Notes: generated by a model from the sequence alone, not told the origin. Positions 41,949-51,189 are shown, numbered from the stretch's first letter. The stretch is 64,000 nucleotides of DNA from JAEUOS01 sp031423955 (GCA_031423955.1 JANPGJ010000547.1:7969-71968); one strand, 5' to 3'. Program-made: numbers and translations.

Positions 41949-41956
41949 ATATGGGG

Positions 41957-42030
41957 CGGACAAAAGTGAACCCCTACTTTTGTCCGGCTTGTCTGGTTGC
42001 GATTCGCAGGCGAAGCCCGACGAATCGCAA
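41957..42030. repeat. Two-hairpin dispersed repeat, copy B
   Basis: Hairpin 1 (CGGACAAAAGT 41957-41967 with ACTTTTGTCCG 41976-41986, loop GAACCCCT) matches copy A at every stem base. Hairpin 2 has outer arms TTGCGATTCG (41997-42006) and CGAATCGCAA (42021-42030) around GGC-GAA-GCC; several pairs differ from copy A with both partners changed. It lies in the 121-base gap between benzoate-CoA ligase and the hydrolase. Relative to its flanking genes it is in the opposite orientation to copy A. Confidence 0.82.
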
Positions 42031-42069
42031 TCCGAAGGGCAACGGAAAAACCTGGTCCGCGCGGTTGGG

Positions 42070-43647
42070 CTATTTCTGCTTCTGGCGCAGCTTGAAGCGC
42101 TGGATTTTACCGGTCGCCGTCTTCGGCAGTTCGGCGATGATCTCGATCCAGCGCGGGTATTTGTAGGGCGCCAGTTGCGCCTTCACGTGGGCCTTGAGAT
42201 CTTCGCCGCTGGCGTGCATGCCCTGCTTGAACACCACAAAGGCCTTCGGCTTGACCAGATGTTCGTCATCCAGGCCGGCCACCACCGCGGCTTCCAGCAC
42301 GGCCGGATGGGTTTGCAGCGCCGCTTCGACCTCGAATGGCGAGACATAGATGCCGCCGACCTTGAGCATGTCGTCGTTGCGGCCACAGTAGGTGTAGTAG
42401 CCGTCGGCATCGCACAGATACTTGTCGCCGGAGCGGGTCCAGGGACCGAGAAAAGTGTTCTTGGTTTTTTCGCGATTGTTCCAGTACATCAGCGCCGAGG
42501 TCGGGCCGCTGACCTGCATTTCACCGATCTCGCCGATGGGTACCGGCGCGCCGGCGTCGTCCAGCAGGCGAATTTGATAACCCGGGACCGGGCGGCCGGT
42601 GGTGCCGTAGCGCACCTCGCCCGGACGGTTGGAGATGAAAATGTGCAGCATTTCGGTGGAGCCGATGCCGTCCAAAATCTCGACACCGTATTTTTCATTG
42701 AAGCGGCGGCCGATGTCGGCCGGCAATGCTTCGCCGGCCGAAGTGCAGACGCGCAGGTTGAGTTGCTCGCGCCCCGGCGCCTGTGGCGCGGCCAGCATTG
42801 CCGCGTAGAGTGTCGGCACGCCGTAGAAGATGGTGGGTTGGTGTCTGACCAGCAGATCGAACACCGCGTCCGGCGTTGGACGCGCGTCGAGCAGCACGGT
42901 GGTCGCCCCCACGCTCATCGGAAAGGTCAGGGCGTTGCCCAGGCCATAGGCGAAAAACAGCTTGGCCGCCGAGAACACGATGTCGTCTTCGCGAATCCCC
43001 AGAATCGGCCGCGCATACAGTTCGGCGGTCAACAACAGGTGTGAATGCAGATGCACTGTGCCCTTCGGGGCGCCGGTCGAGCCGCTTGAATAAAGCCAGA
43101 AGCAGGGATCATCGGCGGCGGTATCGGCCACCGGCGCCGCGTCCCCGGCGGCCGCGAGCAAGGGTTCGAGGGCCGGATGCGGATGCCCGCTGTCGCCGCC
43201 GGCGACGATCACATGCCTGAGCGCGGGAAGCTTGCCGAGAATCGGCGTGAACGCCGGCAGCAAGGCCGCCGATACCACCAGCGCCTTGGCGCGCGAGTCG
43301 CGCAGCATGAATTCGAAATCGGCGGTGGTCAGCAGGGTGTTGGCGGCCACCGGTACGATGCCGCCGCGAATCGCTCCCAGAAACACCGCCGGAAAATCGA
43401 CTGTATCGAGGAGCGCCAGCATGATCCGGTCCTCGCGGCCGAGCCCGAGCGCAGCCAGCGCGTTCTGGACGCGCCTGGCGCGCTCGTAAAGCTTGCCGTA
43501 GGTTTGGCTGCCGTCGGCATCGATGTAGGCGATCTTGGCGGCGCGCCCCGCGTTGCGTTCGAGCAGGTCGTGCGCCGCGTTGTAGTCGCGCGGGAAGTCC
43601 ACGCGCGGTGGATCAACCGTGTGGTCAGCGTTGGACAGGCTCGCCAT
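42070..43647 (-). CDS. bclA: Benzoate-CoA ligase
   Basis: A 525-residue AMP-forming ligase that activates benzoate for the box pathway. The ATP motif is YSSGSTGAPKGTVH (about 186-199), with YGVPTLYAAML and GIGSTEMLHIFISN in the acyl-binding region. The motif GDKYLCDADGYYTYCGRNDDMLKVGGIYVSPFEVE is conserved, and the catalytic lysine is in PKTATGKIQRFKLR near the C terminus. The N-terminal PPRVDFPRDYNAAHDLLERN is characteristic of benzoate-CoA ligases. It sits next to the box genes in the opposite direction. Confidence 0.94.
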   Translation of the reverse strand: MASLSNADHTVDPPRVDFPRDYNAAHDLLERNAGRAAKIAYIDADGSQTYGKLYERARRVQNALAALGLGREDRIMLALLDTVDFPAVFLGAIRGGIVPVAANTLLTTADFEFMLRDSRAKALVVSAALLPAFTPILGKLPALRHVIVAGGDSGHPHPALEPLLAAAGDAAPVADTAADDPCFWLYSSGSTGAPKGTVHLHSHLLLTAELYARPILGIREDDIVFSAAKLFFAYGLGNALTFPMSVGATTVLLDARPTPDAVFDLLVRHQPTIFYGVPTLYAAMLAAPQAPGREQLNLRVCTSAGEALPADIGRRFNEKYGVEILDGIGSTEMLHIFISNRPGEVRYGTTGRPVPGYQIRLLDDAGAPVPIGEIGEMQVSGPTSALMYWNNREKTKNTFLGPWTRSGDKYLCDADGYYTYCGRNDDMLKVGGIYVSPFEVEAALQTHPAVLEAAVVAGLDDEHLVKPKAFVVFKQGMHASGEDLKAHVKAQLAPYKYPRWIEIIAELPKTATGKIQRFKLRQKQK

Positions 43648-43839
43648 CTTGCGTCTCCTCCATGATCATTTGTGTCTGGTCCGCCAACGCCGCACCGCCA
43701 TGTCGGGGCATCGAGAGGGCGTCGTGTGCTGCGCAGGTAACGGCACGCCGGTGTCGCAGGCAGGCTGCGGTGCGACTTGCAGGCGGCAGTATTGCGTATT
43801 CGGGCGCGCAGATGTCTTTGCCGGGTACTGCTCGCGCGC

Positions 43840-44313
43840 TCAGGCCGCTGCCATCTCGCTGCGCGCCTGCTCAATCCATTGCTGCGCCCATTCGACACAC
43901 ACCTCCTCGGGCAGCGTGCCGGCGCTGGCATCATGCAGGCAGACCTCGCCAATCCGCTGCGCGCCCAGTTCGGCGAACAGCGCGTCGAACTTCTTGCCGC
44001 CATAGCAGAAGGTTTGCAGGTAGGTGCGGTCACCCAGCGCGATCACGCCATAGTGGACCCGGCTCATGTCGGGGCGAACGGTGCCGAGGGACTCGTAGAA
44101 GTCGCGTGCGTTGTCGGGCACGTCTCCTTGCCCATAAGTCGAGGTGCACACCAGATAAAGCTGACCGGGCCTGATCGCGCTGGCATCCAGGCCATCCATG
44201 TACTGGACCTTGATTTGCGTGTCGTCGTCGCCCATCGACAGTTCGATTTCCTGCGCAACAAGTTGCGCAGTATTGGTCATGGTGCCGACCAGGATAGTGA
44301 CCTCAAGAGGCAT
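43840..44313 (-). CDS. Flavodoxin domain protein (MioC-like)
   Basis: A 157-residue single-domain flavodoxin. The FMN phosphate loop is VGTMTNTAQLVAQEIE (8-23), followed by LVCTSTYGQGDVPDNARDFYESL and HYGVIALGDRTYLQTFCYGGKKFDALFAELGAQRIG. It is divergent from boxR and upstream of bclA on the same strand (192-base gap). An electron-transfer role in benzoyl-CoA epoxidation is possible but speculative. ATG 44313 was chosen with GGAG upstream; a longer frame runs into the promoter. Confidence 0.88.
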   Translation of the reverse strand: MPLEVTILVGTMTNTAQLVAQEIELSMGDDDTQIKVQYMDGLDASAIRPGQLYLVCTSTYGQGDVPDNARDFYESLGTVRPDMSRVHYGVIALGDRTYLQTFCYGGKKFDALFAELGAQRIGEVCLHDASAGTLPEEVCVEWAQQWIEQARSEMAAA

Positions 44314-44367
44314 CGGACGCTCCGTTGGAAAGTTCTTGACAGTGGATTGATTGCGCTGATAATATGA

Positions 44368-44408
44368 ATTATATTGCATTTATCGACAAGTGCAAGAATT
44401 ATAATGCA
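44368..44408. promoter_or_regulatory. Divergent boxR / flavodoxin promoter with TGCA repeats
   Basis: This AT-rich gap holds three TGCA tetramers at 44375-44378, 44391-44394 and 44405-44408, a sequence type recognised by BoxR/BzdR regulators. On the minus strand TTGCAC (44395-44390), a 16-base spacer and TATAAT (44373-44368) form a good promoter. On the plus strand TATAAT (44400-44405) lies only eight bases from the boxR ATG, suggesting a leaderless boxR mRNA. BoxR bound to the TGCA sites would cover both promoters. Confidence 0.65.
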
Positions 44409-44413
44409 GATTA

Positions 44414-45352
44414 ATGAATTCTGAAGCGAATCCTGAAGCGGCCACCTCGATGTCCCCCGAAATCGATGAGAGTAGTGCGGAGTCGGCCGAAGGTGCGGCC
44501 GGCCTGTTGACCGCCTTGGGTGAACGGGTGCGCGATTTACGGTCCCAGCGCGGCATGTCGCGCAAGATTCTGGCACGTGATTCGGGCGTTTCCGAGCGCT
44601 ACCTGGCGCAACTCGAAACCGGCATCGGCAACGGCTCGATACTCCTTCTGGCCAAGGTCGCGGCTGCGCTCAGCGTGCCGGTTACTGCCCTCTTGCATGC
44701 CGAGCGGCGTGCCGCACCCGAATTCGAGGAACTGCAACACCTTTTGCGGCGGCTGTCGCCGCTGCAGTTGAAGGCCGCACGCGATTTGCTGGCGCGCGAA
44801 TTCGATGCCGAAGTCAAGGCGCGCATGCGACGCATCGCGCTGGTGGGCTTGCGCGGCGCAGGCAAGTCGTCGCTGGGCTTGGCGCTGGCCCGGCGCATCA
44901 AGGTGCCGTTCATCGAACTCGATCGCGAAGTCGAGCGCGAGGCCGACACCTCGCTCAACGAGATTTTCATGCTCTACGGGCAGGCCGGCTATCGCCGCCA
45001 CGAGCGCGCCGCGCTTGCGCGTGTGCTGCACCTGCATGAGCGTGCGGTGATCGCCACCGGCGGCTCGATCGTCTCCGAACCGGAGACCTACGACCTGCTG
45101 CTCGGCAACTGCTTTACTGTATGGCTCAAGGCGCAACCGGAAGAGCACATGGCGCGGGTGGTGGCGCAGGGTGACACGCGGCCGATGAAGGGCAATCGCG
45201 AGGCGATGGAAGACCTGCGCCGCATCTTGCTGACCCGCGCGCCGCTGTACGGCCGCGCCGATGCGGTGGTGGATACCTCCGGCCGCGTGTTGGACGCGAG
45301 CCTCGAGGAACTGGCTTCGCTGGCGAAGCCGCAAATGGAGATAAACCGATGA
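44414..45352 (+). CDS. boxR: BoxR benzoyl-CoA-responsive regulator
   Basis: A 312-residue regulator. An XRE-type helix-turn-helix (about 33-95: LGERVRDLRSQRGMSRKILARDSGVSERYLAQLETGIGNGS) is joined to a shikimate-kinase-like domain (140-312) with Walker A GLRGAGKSS (145-153). BoxR represses box genes until benzoyl-CoA binds the kinase-like domain. Its stop overlaps boxC by four bases. The ATG has no visible ribosome site and may be leaderless. Confidence 0.94.
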   Translation: MNSEANPEAATSMSPEIDESSAESAEGAAGLLTALGERVRDLRSQRGMSRKILARDSGVSERYLAQLETGIGNGSILLLAKVAAALSVPVTALLHAERRAAPEFEELQHLLRRLSPLQLKAARDLLAREFDAEVKARMRRIALVGLRGAGKSSLGLALARRIKVPFIELDREVEREADTSLNEIFMLYGQAGYRRHERAALARVLHLHERAVIATGGSIVSEPETYDLLLGNCFTVWLKAQPEEHMARVVAQGDTRPMKGNREAMEDLRRILLTRAPLYGRADAVVDTSGRVLDASLEELASLAKPQMEINR

Positions 45353-47025
45353 ACGCAGTGTTGCAACCCGCTGCCGGCGACATGCCGGTCAGTTTCGAGA
45401 CCGATCCGTCGCGCTACCGCCACTGGAAGCTTGCAGCCGAAGGCGAGATCGCCCGCCTGACGCTGGACATTCGCGAAGATGGCGGCATTCGCCCCGGCTA
45501 CCAGTTGAAGCTCAATTCCTATGACCTCGGGGTCGACATTGAGTTGAACGATGCCTTGAACCGCATCCGTTTCGAGTATCCGAACGTCAAGACCGTGATC
45601 CTCGGGTCTGCCAAAGACCGCATTTTCTGCTCCGGCGCCAACATCTACATGCTGGGCCTGTCGACCCACCAGTGGAAAGTGAACTTCTGCAAGTTCACCA
45701 ACGAGACCCGCAACGGCATGGAAGACTCGTCACAGCATGACGGCCTGAAGTTCATCGCGGCGGTCAATGGCGCCTGCGCCGGCGGCGGCTACGAGGTGGC
45801 GCTGGCCTGTGACCGCATCTATCTGGTCGACGACCGTTCTTCCACCGTCTCGTTGCCGGAGGTGCCGCTCCTGGGCGTGCTGCCCGGCACCGGCGGCCTG
45901 ACCCGCCTGATCGACAAGCGTCGCGTGCGGCGCGACCTGGCAGATATTTTCTGCACCACCTCCGAAGGCGTGCGCGCCGACCGCGCGTTGAAATGGAAGT
46001 TGATCGACGGCCATGCCAAACCGGCGCAGTTCGCCGACTACATCAACGCCCGCGCGGCTGAACTGGCACAGGGCAGCCGGCGCGCCAGCGGCGCCACCGG
46101 CATCGCCCTGACCCCGCTCAACAAGACCATCGATGGCGCCGGTTATCACTATGAAACGGTGGCTGTGGTGATCGACCGCGACGCCCGGGTCGCCACCCTG
46201 ACCGTGACGGCGCCGGCGCAGGCGCCGGAGGCCGACCCGGCGGCGATCCACGCCGCCGGTGCGAACTGGTGGCCGTTGAAATTCGCGCGCGAACTCGACG
46301 ATGCAATCCTGATGCTGCGTACCGCCGACCTCGAGATCGGCACCTGGGTTCTCAAGACCCGCGGCCCGGCCGCCGGCATTCTGGCGATGGATACGGTACT
46401 GCAGGCGCAGGGCGCACACTGGCTGGTGCGTGAAACCGTCGGTCTCCTGCGGCGCACGCTGGCGCGCCTGGATGTGACCTCGCGCAGCCTGATCGCGGTG
46501 ATCGACGAAGGCTCGTGCTTCGCCGGCACGCTGCTCGAACTGGCGCTGGCCGCCGATCGCAGCTACATGCTTGACCTGGCCGACGGCGACGGCTCGCCGG
46601 CGATCGAGTTGTCGCCGCAGAATTTCGGCGCCGACCCGATGGTCAATGGCCTGACCCGCATCGAAACCCGCTTTGCCGGCGACGCGCATGAGATTGCGGT
46701 GGTCAAGTCCCTGCAGGGCCAGGCGATCTTCGCGCGCGCCGCCGCCGACGCCGGCCTGATCACCGTGGCGCCGGACGACATCGACTGGGCCGACGAGATC
46801 CGCATGGTGATCGAGGAGCGTGCATCGCTGTCGCCGGATGCGCTCACCGGGATGGAGGCCAGCCTTCGCTTCGGTGGCCCGGAGACCATGGAAACCCGGA
46901 TTTTCAGCCGCTTGTCCGCCTGGCAAAACTGGATTTTCCAGCGCCCCAACGCGGTCGGCAGCGATGGCGCGCTCAAGGTTTTCGGCAGCGGGCGCAAGGC
47001 GAAGTTCGACTGGCAACGCGTTTGA
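45349..47025 (+). CDS. boxC: 2,3-Epoxybenzoyl-CoA dihydrolase
   Basis: A 558-residue enoyl-CoA-hydratase-superfamily enzyme that opens and cleaves the 2,3-epoxide of benzoyl-CoA to a C6 dehydroadipyl-CoA semialdehyde and formate. The N-terminal crotonase-like part shows RIFCSGANIYMLGLSTHQWKVNFCKFTNETRNGMEDSSQ and FIAAVNGACAGGGYEVALACDRIYLVDDRSS. The length is typical of BoxC. GGAGAT lies just before the ATG. It overlaps boxR and precedes boxB by 19 bases. Confidence 0.95.
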   Translation: MNAVLQPAAGDMPVSFETDPSRYRHWKLAAEGEIARLTLDIREDGGIRPGYQLKLNSYDLGVDIELNDALNRIRFEYPNVKTVILGSAKDRIFCSGANIYMLGLSTHQWKVNFCKFTNETRNGMEDSSQHDGLKFIAAVNGACAGGGYEVALACDRIYLVDDRSSTVSLPEVPLLGVLPGTGGLTRLIDKRRVRRDLADIFCTTSEGVRADRALKWKLIDGHAKPAQFADYINARAAELAQGSRRASGATGIALTPLNKTIDGAGYHYETVAVVIDRDARVATLTVTAPAQAPEADPAAIHAAGANWWPLKFARELDDAILMLRTADLEIGTWVLKTRGPAAGILAMDTVLQAQGAHWLVRETVGLLRRTLARLDVTSRSLIAVIDEGSCFAGTLLELALAADRSYMLDLADGDGSPAIELSPQNFGADPMVNGLTRIETRFAGDAHEIAVVKSLQGQAIFARAAADAGLITVAPDDIDWADEIRMVIEERASLSPDALTGMEASLRFGGPETMETRIFSRLSAWQNWIFQRPNAVGSDGALKVFGSGRKAKFDWQRV

Positions 47026-47044
47026 ACCATTTGAAGGAATTTCC

Positions 47045-48472
47045 ATGAGCACGATCGACCTGAACGCACGCATTCCCAACAACGTCAACCTGGTGGCCGA
47101 TCGCACGCTGCAGCGCGCGCTGGAACATTGGCAACCCGCTTTTCTCGACTGGTGGAAGGATATGGGGCCGACCGATTTTCTCTCTTCCGACGTGTACCTG
47201 CGCACCGCCACCGGGGTCGACGCCGCCGGCTGGGCCACCTACGGCACCTGCAAGATGCCGGACTACCGCTGGGGCATCTTCCTGGCCGACCCGGAAGCCA
47301 ACCGCAGCATCGGCTTTGGCGACCACATCGGTGAACCGGTGTGGCAACAGGTTCCGGGTGAATATCGCTCGACGTTTCGGCGCCTGATCGTAACGCAAGG
47401 CGATACCGAACCAGCGTCGGTCGAGCAGCAGCGCCTGCTCGGCCACTCCTGCCCGTCGTTGTACGACCTGCGTAACCTGTTTCAGGTCAATGTCGAGGAA
47501 GGCCGCCACTTGTGGGCCATGGTCTACCTGTTGCATGCCTACTTCGGCCGCGACGGCCGCGAGGAAGCCGAAGAATTGCTGATGCGTCATTCCGGCGATG
47601 CCGACAAGCCGCGCATCCTCGGCACCTTCAATGAACCGATCGATGACTGGCTGTCGTTTTTCATGTTCACCTACTTCACCGATCGCGACGGCAAATACCA
47701 GCTGAAGAGCCTGGCCGAATCGGCCTTCGATCCGCTGGCGCGCACCACCCGCTTCATGCTGACCGAAGAGGCGCACCACATGTTCGTCGGCGAAACCGGC
47801 ATCGGTCGGGTGGTACGGCGCGCGCTGGAAGTGATGAAGGAACTCGGCAGCGACGACCCGGCCGCGGTGCGCCGCGCCGGCGCGATCGACCTGCCGACGG
47901 TGCAGAAGTACATGAATTTCTGGTTTTCCTCGGCGCTCGACCTGTTCGGCTCGGAGTCCTCGTCGAATGCCGGTTCGTACTTCGCCAACGGCATCAAGGG
48001 CCGCCCGGACGAGGCGAAATTCGCTGACCATCGCGAGATCGATACGGTCTACACCTTCCAGGCGCCGGATGGCGCGGGCGGCGTGAAAAGCGAGGAAATC
48101 GCCATGCGCAACGCGATGAACGCGGTGACGCGCGGCGAATATGTCAAGGATTGCGAAATCGGATTCAAGCGCTGGAACAAGCTGATCGAACGCGCCGGTT
48201 TCAGCTTCGAGCTCAAGCTGCCTTCCGACCGCTTCCATCGCACCATCGGCGCCTGGGCCGGCATCGCCACCGACCTGGCCGGCAACCCGATTGCCAAGGA
48301 GGCTTACGCGGCGGTGTGCAATTCAGCGCTACCGTCGGAAGACGACCGGCGCTTTGTCAAGAGCCTGCAGCAGCGGGTGGTTGAGCCGGGCAAGATGGCG
48401 GCCTGGATCGCACCGCCGGATCGCGGCATCAATAACCTGCCGGTGGATTACGAATACGTGCGACTGAACTGA
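47045..48472 (+). CDS. boxB: Benzoyl-CoA 2,3-epoxidase, oxygenase component
   Basis: A 475-residue di-iron oxygenase that epoxidises benzoyl-CoA with electrons from BoxA. Di-iron ligand motifs are EEGRH (151-155) and EEAHH (241-245). Conserved BoxB stretches include LLGHSCPSLYDLRNLFQVN and FWFSSALDLFGSESSSNAGSYFANGIKGR. GAAGGAA precedes the ATG. No boxA follows in this window, so the reductase must be encoded elsewhere or replaced. Confidence 0.95.
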   Translation: MSTIDLNARIPNNVNLVADRTLQRALEHWQPAFLDWWKDMGPTDFLSSDVYLRTATGVDAAGWATYGTCKMPDYRWGIFLADPEANRSIGFGDHIGEPVWQQVPGEYRSTFRRLIVTQGDTEPASVEQQRLLGHSCPSLYDLRNLFQVNVEEGRHLWAMVYLLHAYFGRDGREEAEELLMRHSGDADKPRILGTFNEPIDDWLSFFMFTYFTDRDGKYQLKSLAESAFDPLARTTRFMLTEEAHHMFVGETGIGRVVRRALEVMKELGSDDPAAVRRAGAIDLPTVQKYMNFWFSSALDLFGSESSSNAGSYFANGIKGRPDEAKFADHREIDTVYTFQAPDGAGGVKSEEIAMRNAMNAVTRGEYVKDCEIGFKRWNKLIERAGFSFELKLPSDRFHRTIGAWAGIATDLAGNPIAKEAYAAVCNSALPSEDDRRFVKSLQQRVVEPGKMAAWIAPPDRGINNLPVDYEYVRLN

Positions 48473-48741
48473 GATATTGCCAAAATCGCACTGAAACGGT
48501 GTGCTTGGCCGGGAATCAGGCCATGACAACGTTGGTCGAGGGCCGCACAAACCAGCGCTGGCGATGGAAGGAGAAGAATTCGCGGGCGCTCGGCCACCGT
48601 AGCCACCAGTTGGCCGACCAGGGCGTGGCTGCGTGCGGTGGGGCTTTGGACTGCGTTCGTCAGTCCGATCGATTGGAGCGCGTTGCTGTCGCGTGGCGCC
48701 ACGATGCGGATCGACCAGCCTACCCGGGTTGGCGGCGGCCG

Positions 48742-49242
48742 CTAGGAAGTCGAGTCACCGGCATCAACCGGTGCCTGTGGCGCCGCCTGGCCGTTTTTGC
48801 GCAGCAGCACCCGCGTCGAATACTCCAGTACGGTGACCGCATGCTGGTTGATCACCCTGATGCCCAGGGTGAGCACGCCGCGCAACCCGTCCGAGGTTTC
48901 CTTTGCGGCAATGACGCTGACCTCGGAGCCGAGCGTATCGCCCGGCCGCACCGGCGCGTGAAAGCGAAACCCGTCCATCGCCAAGCCGGCGATCGTGTTG
49001 GCCCCCAGCACGCTCTCAAGCATGCCGGCCGACACGCTGCACACCAGAAATCCGGGCGCGATGCGTCCGCCATGCGGTGATTCGCGCCTGGCCCAGTCGT
49101 CATCCACGAAGATCGGCAGGCGCAACCCGGCGAACTGGGTGAAACTGACCAAGTCTGCCTCGGTGACGGTACGGCGATAGGTGGTGAATACCTCGCCGAC
49201 GACGAAGTCCTCGAAGCCCGGGGCATGGACGGCGGATTTCAA
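48742..49242 (-). CDS. MaoC-like (R)-hydratase/dehydratase family protein
   Basis: A 166-residue hot-dog-fold protein: FEDFVVGEVFTTYRRTVTEADLVSFTQFAGLRLPIFVDDDWARRESPHGGRIAPGFLVCSVSAGM, then GFRFHAPVRPGDTLGSEVSV. MaoC proteins hydrate enoyl-CoA; this group often lacks one of the catalytic pair: here an Asp and His are present but their spacing differs from the classic motif. The TTG at 49242 overlaps the Bug stop (TTGA) with GGGGGG upstream, suggesting coupling; the earlier GTG/ATG at 49281 overlaps more deeply. Confidence 0.82.
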   Translation of the reverse strand: MKSAVHAPGFEDFVVGEVFTTYRRTVTEADLVSFTQFAGLRLPIFVDDDWARRESPHGGRIAPGFLVCSVSAGMLESVLGANTIAGLAMDGFRFHAPVRPGDTLGSEVSVIAAKETSDGLRGVLTLGIRVINQHAVTVLEYSTRVLLRKNGQAAPQAPVDAGDSTS

Positions 49243-50228
49243 TTGACCCCCAAGCCAAGCGATTTCACCAACGTCGACCATTTGTCGCTCTCGCGCCGAA
49301 CTTGCGCGGCAAACGCATCGGGGCCGGCAGGGTCTATTTCGGTGCCGCTTTTTTCAACCCGCTCGCGCACCGGCGCATGCTCGAGGGCACGAACCACCGC
49401 ATCCGCCAGGCGGGTCAGGATCTCGCGCGGTGTGCCGGCGGGAGCGACGAAGCCGTACCAGACACTGGCTTCGTAACCTGGTTGCCCAAGCGCTTCAGCC
49501 AGGGTTGGAATTTCCGGTGCCTGCGGCAGGCGGCGCGGGCTGCCGATGCCGAGAATGCGCAGCTTGGCCGCGCGCATTTGCACCAGCGCCGGCGGCAGGG
49601 TCGAAAAGTACAAGGCGACCTGGCCGCCGATGGTGTCGGTCATCGCCTGCGCCGTGCTCTTGTAGGGAATGTCCTGCAGCTTCAAGCCGGCGCTTTGCGC
49701 AATCAGTTCCATTTCGAGGTGACTGGGTGTGCCCTTGCCGGACGAGGCGTAATTGAGGCGGCCCGGGTTCGCGCGCGCGAACGCGATCATCTCGCCGACG
49801 CTGGCAAAGGGTGCGGCCGGGCCGGTGACCAATGCCATCGGCAACACGCCGATTCTGGCGATCGGTGCGAAATCGCGCACAGCGTCGTAAGGCGGCGCGG
49901 CCTGCAACAACGGCGCGACCACCAAGGGGTTGGCGGCCATCATCAGTGTGTATCCGTCAGCCGCGCTCCTGGCCGTGGCGGTCGCGCCGAGCAGACCGCC
50001 GGCGCCTTCGCGATTCTCGACCACCACGCCGACCCCGAGTTGCTCGCCGATCCGCTCGCCGACCACCCGCGCCAGGATGTCAGTGCCGGTGCCTGGCCCG
50101 AAGGGCACGATGATGCGGATCGGTTTCGACGGGTATGGCTGCGCGACCGCAGGCGCACTACCCACAGCAGCCAGCGCAGCCAGTGTCGCCAGTGTCGACC
50201 AGACGGTCATGCCGATGCGGCATTTCAT
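49239..50228 (-). CDS. Bug/TctC family periplasmic solute-binding protein
   Basis: A 329-residue protein. The signal peptide ends PAVAQ, then PYPSKPIRIIVPFGPGTGTDILARVVGERI, VVVENREGAGGLLGATATARSAADGYTL, and YASSGKGTPSHLEMELIA. It is an orphan receptor coupled to the MaoC gene. Its two ends (about 18 residues and the last 35) are repeated in a shrunken copy at 56922-57167, across the RHS island. Confidence 0.92.
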   Translation of the reverse strand: MKCRIGMTVWSTLATLAALAAVGSAPAVAQPYPSKPIRIIVPFGPGTGTDILARVVGERIGEQLGVGVVVENREGAGGLLGATATARSAADGYTLMMAANPLVVAPLLQAAPPYDAVRDFAPIARIGVLPMALVTGPAAPFASVGEMIAFARANPGRLNYASSGKGTPSHLEMELIAQSAGLKLQDIPYKSTAQAMTDTIGGQVALYFSTLPPALVQMRAAKLRILGIGSPRRLPQAPEIPTLAEALGQPGYEASVWYGFVAPAGTPREILTRLADAVVRALEHAPVRERVEKSGTEIDPAGPDAFAAQVRRESDKWSTLVKSLGLGVN

Positions 50229-50383
50229 TTCAGGCGCCGTTCGCGCTGCGGGTAGTTGTAGGCACTTTTCCCAGACGTATCGACAGCTTAAGCGGCGAAG
50301 ACAAAGGCGGCACCCCGTGTTCAGTTACAAATTTCCGTAGAGGCACATTTTCTGCGGTGCTCCTGAAGAAATCAATTCGATCC

Positions 50384-50411
50384 CGCCCCCTTTTTTTCGC
50401 CCCCTTTTTTT
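50384..50411 (+). repeat. 14-bp tandem duplication CGCCCCCTTTTTTT x2
   Basis: The unit occupies 50384-50397 and 50398-50411 exactly, in the 280-base gap between the Bug and CPBP genes. Homopolymer runs make it prone to slippage and to read error. The CPBP gene ends about 100 bases away. Confidence 0.85.
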
Positions 50412-50508
50412 GCTCGTTAGGAGTGCGAAAGTCAATGCGCGCGCCTTTCCCGTCCTTATTGTCGCGCCACTAATGTCGAAATATAAGAAGTTGCTACTCG
50501 TGCGCGTT

Positions 50509-51189
50509 TCAAGTCGGGAGGCCCAATTTACTCCGCCAAATCAAAATGACTAAATCATAGAGTGTGTGAGCGATGATTATTGGCCAAAGATTGCGCAGTA
50601 GCACATACATCACCGCCGCAGAGCAGCCGAAAAAAAGCAGTGTAAAGATATCGGCAATATTGGAAATACTATGGATGCCAAGGAATGCGAAGGACGACAC
50701 GGACACATAGAGGCCGACATCAATCACCCGACGTTTCTTGAGGAAAACCACTCCGAGAACACCGCGAAAAAATATCTCTTCAAATACACCAGCGGACAAA
50801 GCATGATAAATAACGGCTGCTAGTCCTCCACCCCGAGCGAGTGCATTCGCTTGGCTCCTTGTCATCTGACCCGCTTCAGGCACGTAATTTTCGACAATGT
50901 TGAAAACTATAACTGACGCAAGAAAAACAAGCGTGCAGATAAAGCTGATCGAGACGAATTCCCCCCACGTATATCCACCTCGAGTAAACCTGAGGCCGTA
51001 CATCTCCGGACTTACCCCAATCCGGTAGAGCAGCAGAAGGCATAAGATGGGAACAATGACTTTCAGGAAAACATCAACAATCCAATAAACGAGATCAATC
51101 GTCGGCGGTAGAAATTCTCGAGCAATGACCGGTAGTAGCAATGCTGGCAATGCCGTGCCAAGAACAGTCAATCTTAAGGGGAGCGACAC
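50509..51189 (-). CDS. CPBP family intramembrane metalloprotease
   Basis: A 226-residue multi-pass membrane protein. The CPBP/Abi active-site motifs are FEEIFFRG (EExxxR), FLGIH, and AHTLYD. The gene is visibly AT-richer than the neighbours. The GTG start at 51189 lies inside the RHS gene: the two overlap by 16 bases on the same strand. Members process CAAX-like substrates or give immunity to bacteriocins; next to an RHS protein, an immunity or maturation role is attractive but unproven. Confidence 0.88.
   Translation of the reverse strand: MSLPLRLTVLGTALPALLLPVIAREFLPPTIDLVYWIVDVFLKVIVPILCLLLLYRIGVSPEMYGLRFTRGGYTWGEFVSISFICTLVFLASVIVFNIVENYVPEAGQMTRSQANALARGGGLAAVIYHALSAGVFEEIFFRGVLGVVFLKKRRVIDVGLYVSVSSFAFLGIHSISNIADIFTLLFFGCSAAVMYVLLRNLWPIIIAHTLYDLVILIWRSKLGLPT

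Noticed and set aside
45730..47238. 502-codon minus-strand frame over boxC
   Set aside because: Shadow of a well-recognised gene; no family features.
48448..48741. 84-codon minus-strand frame and the gap after boxB
   Set aside because: I looked for boxA or a remnant here; the translation shows no [4Fe-4S] cysteines and no known family, so the gap is left unassigned.
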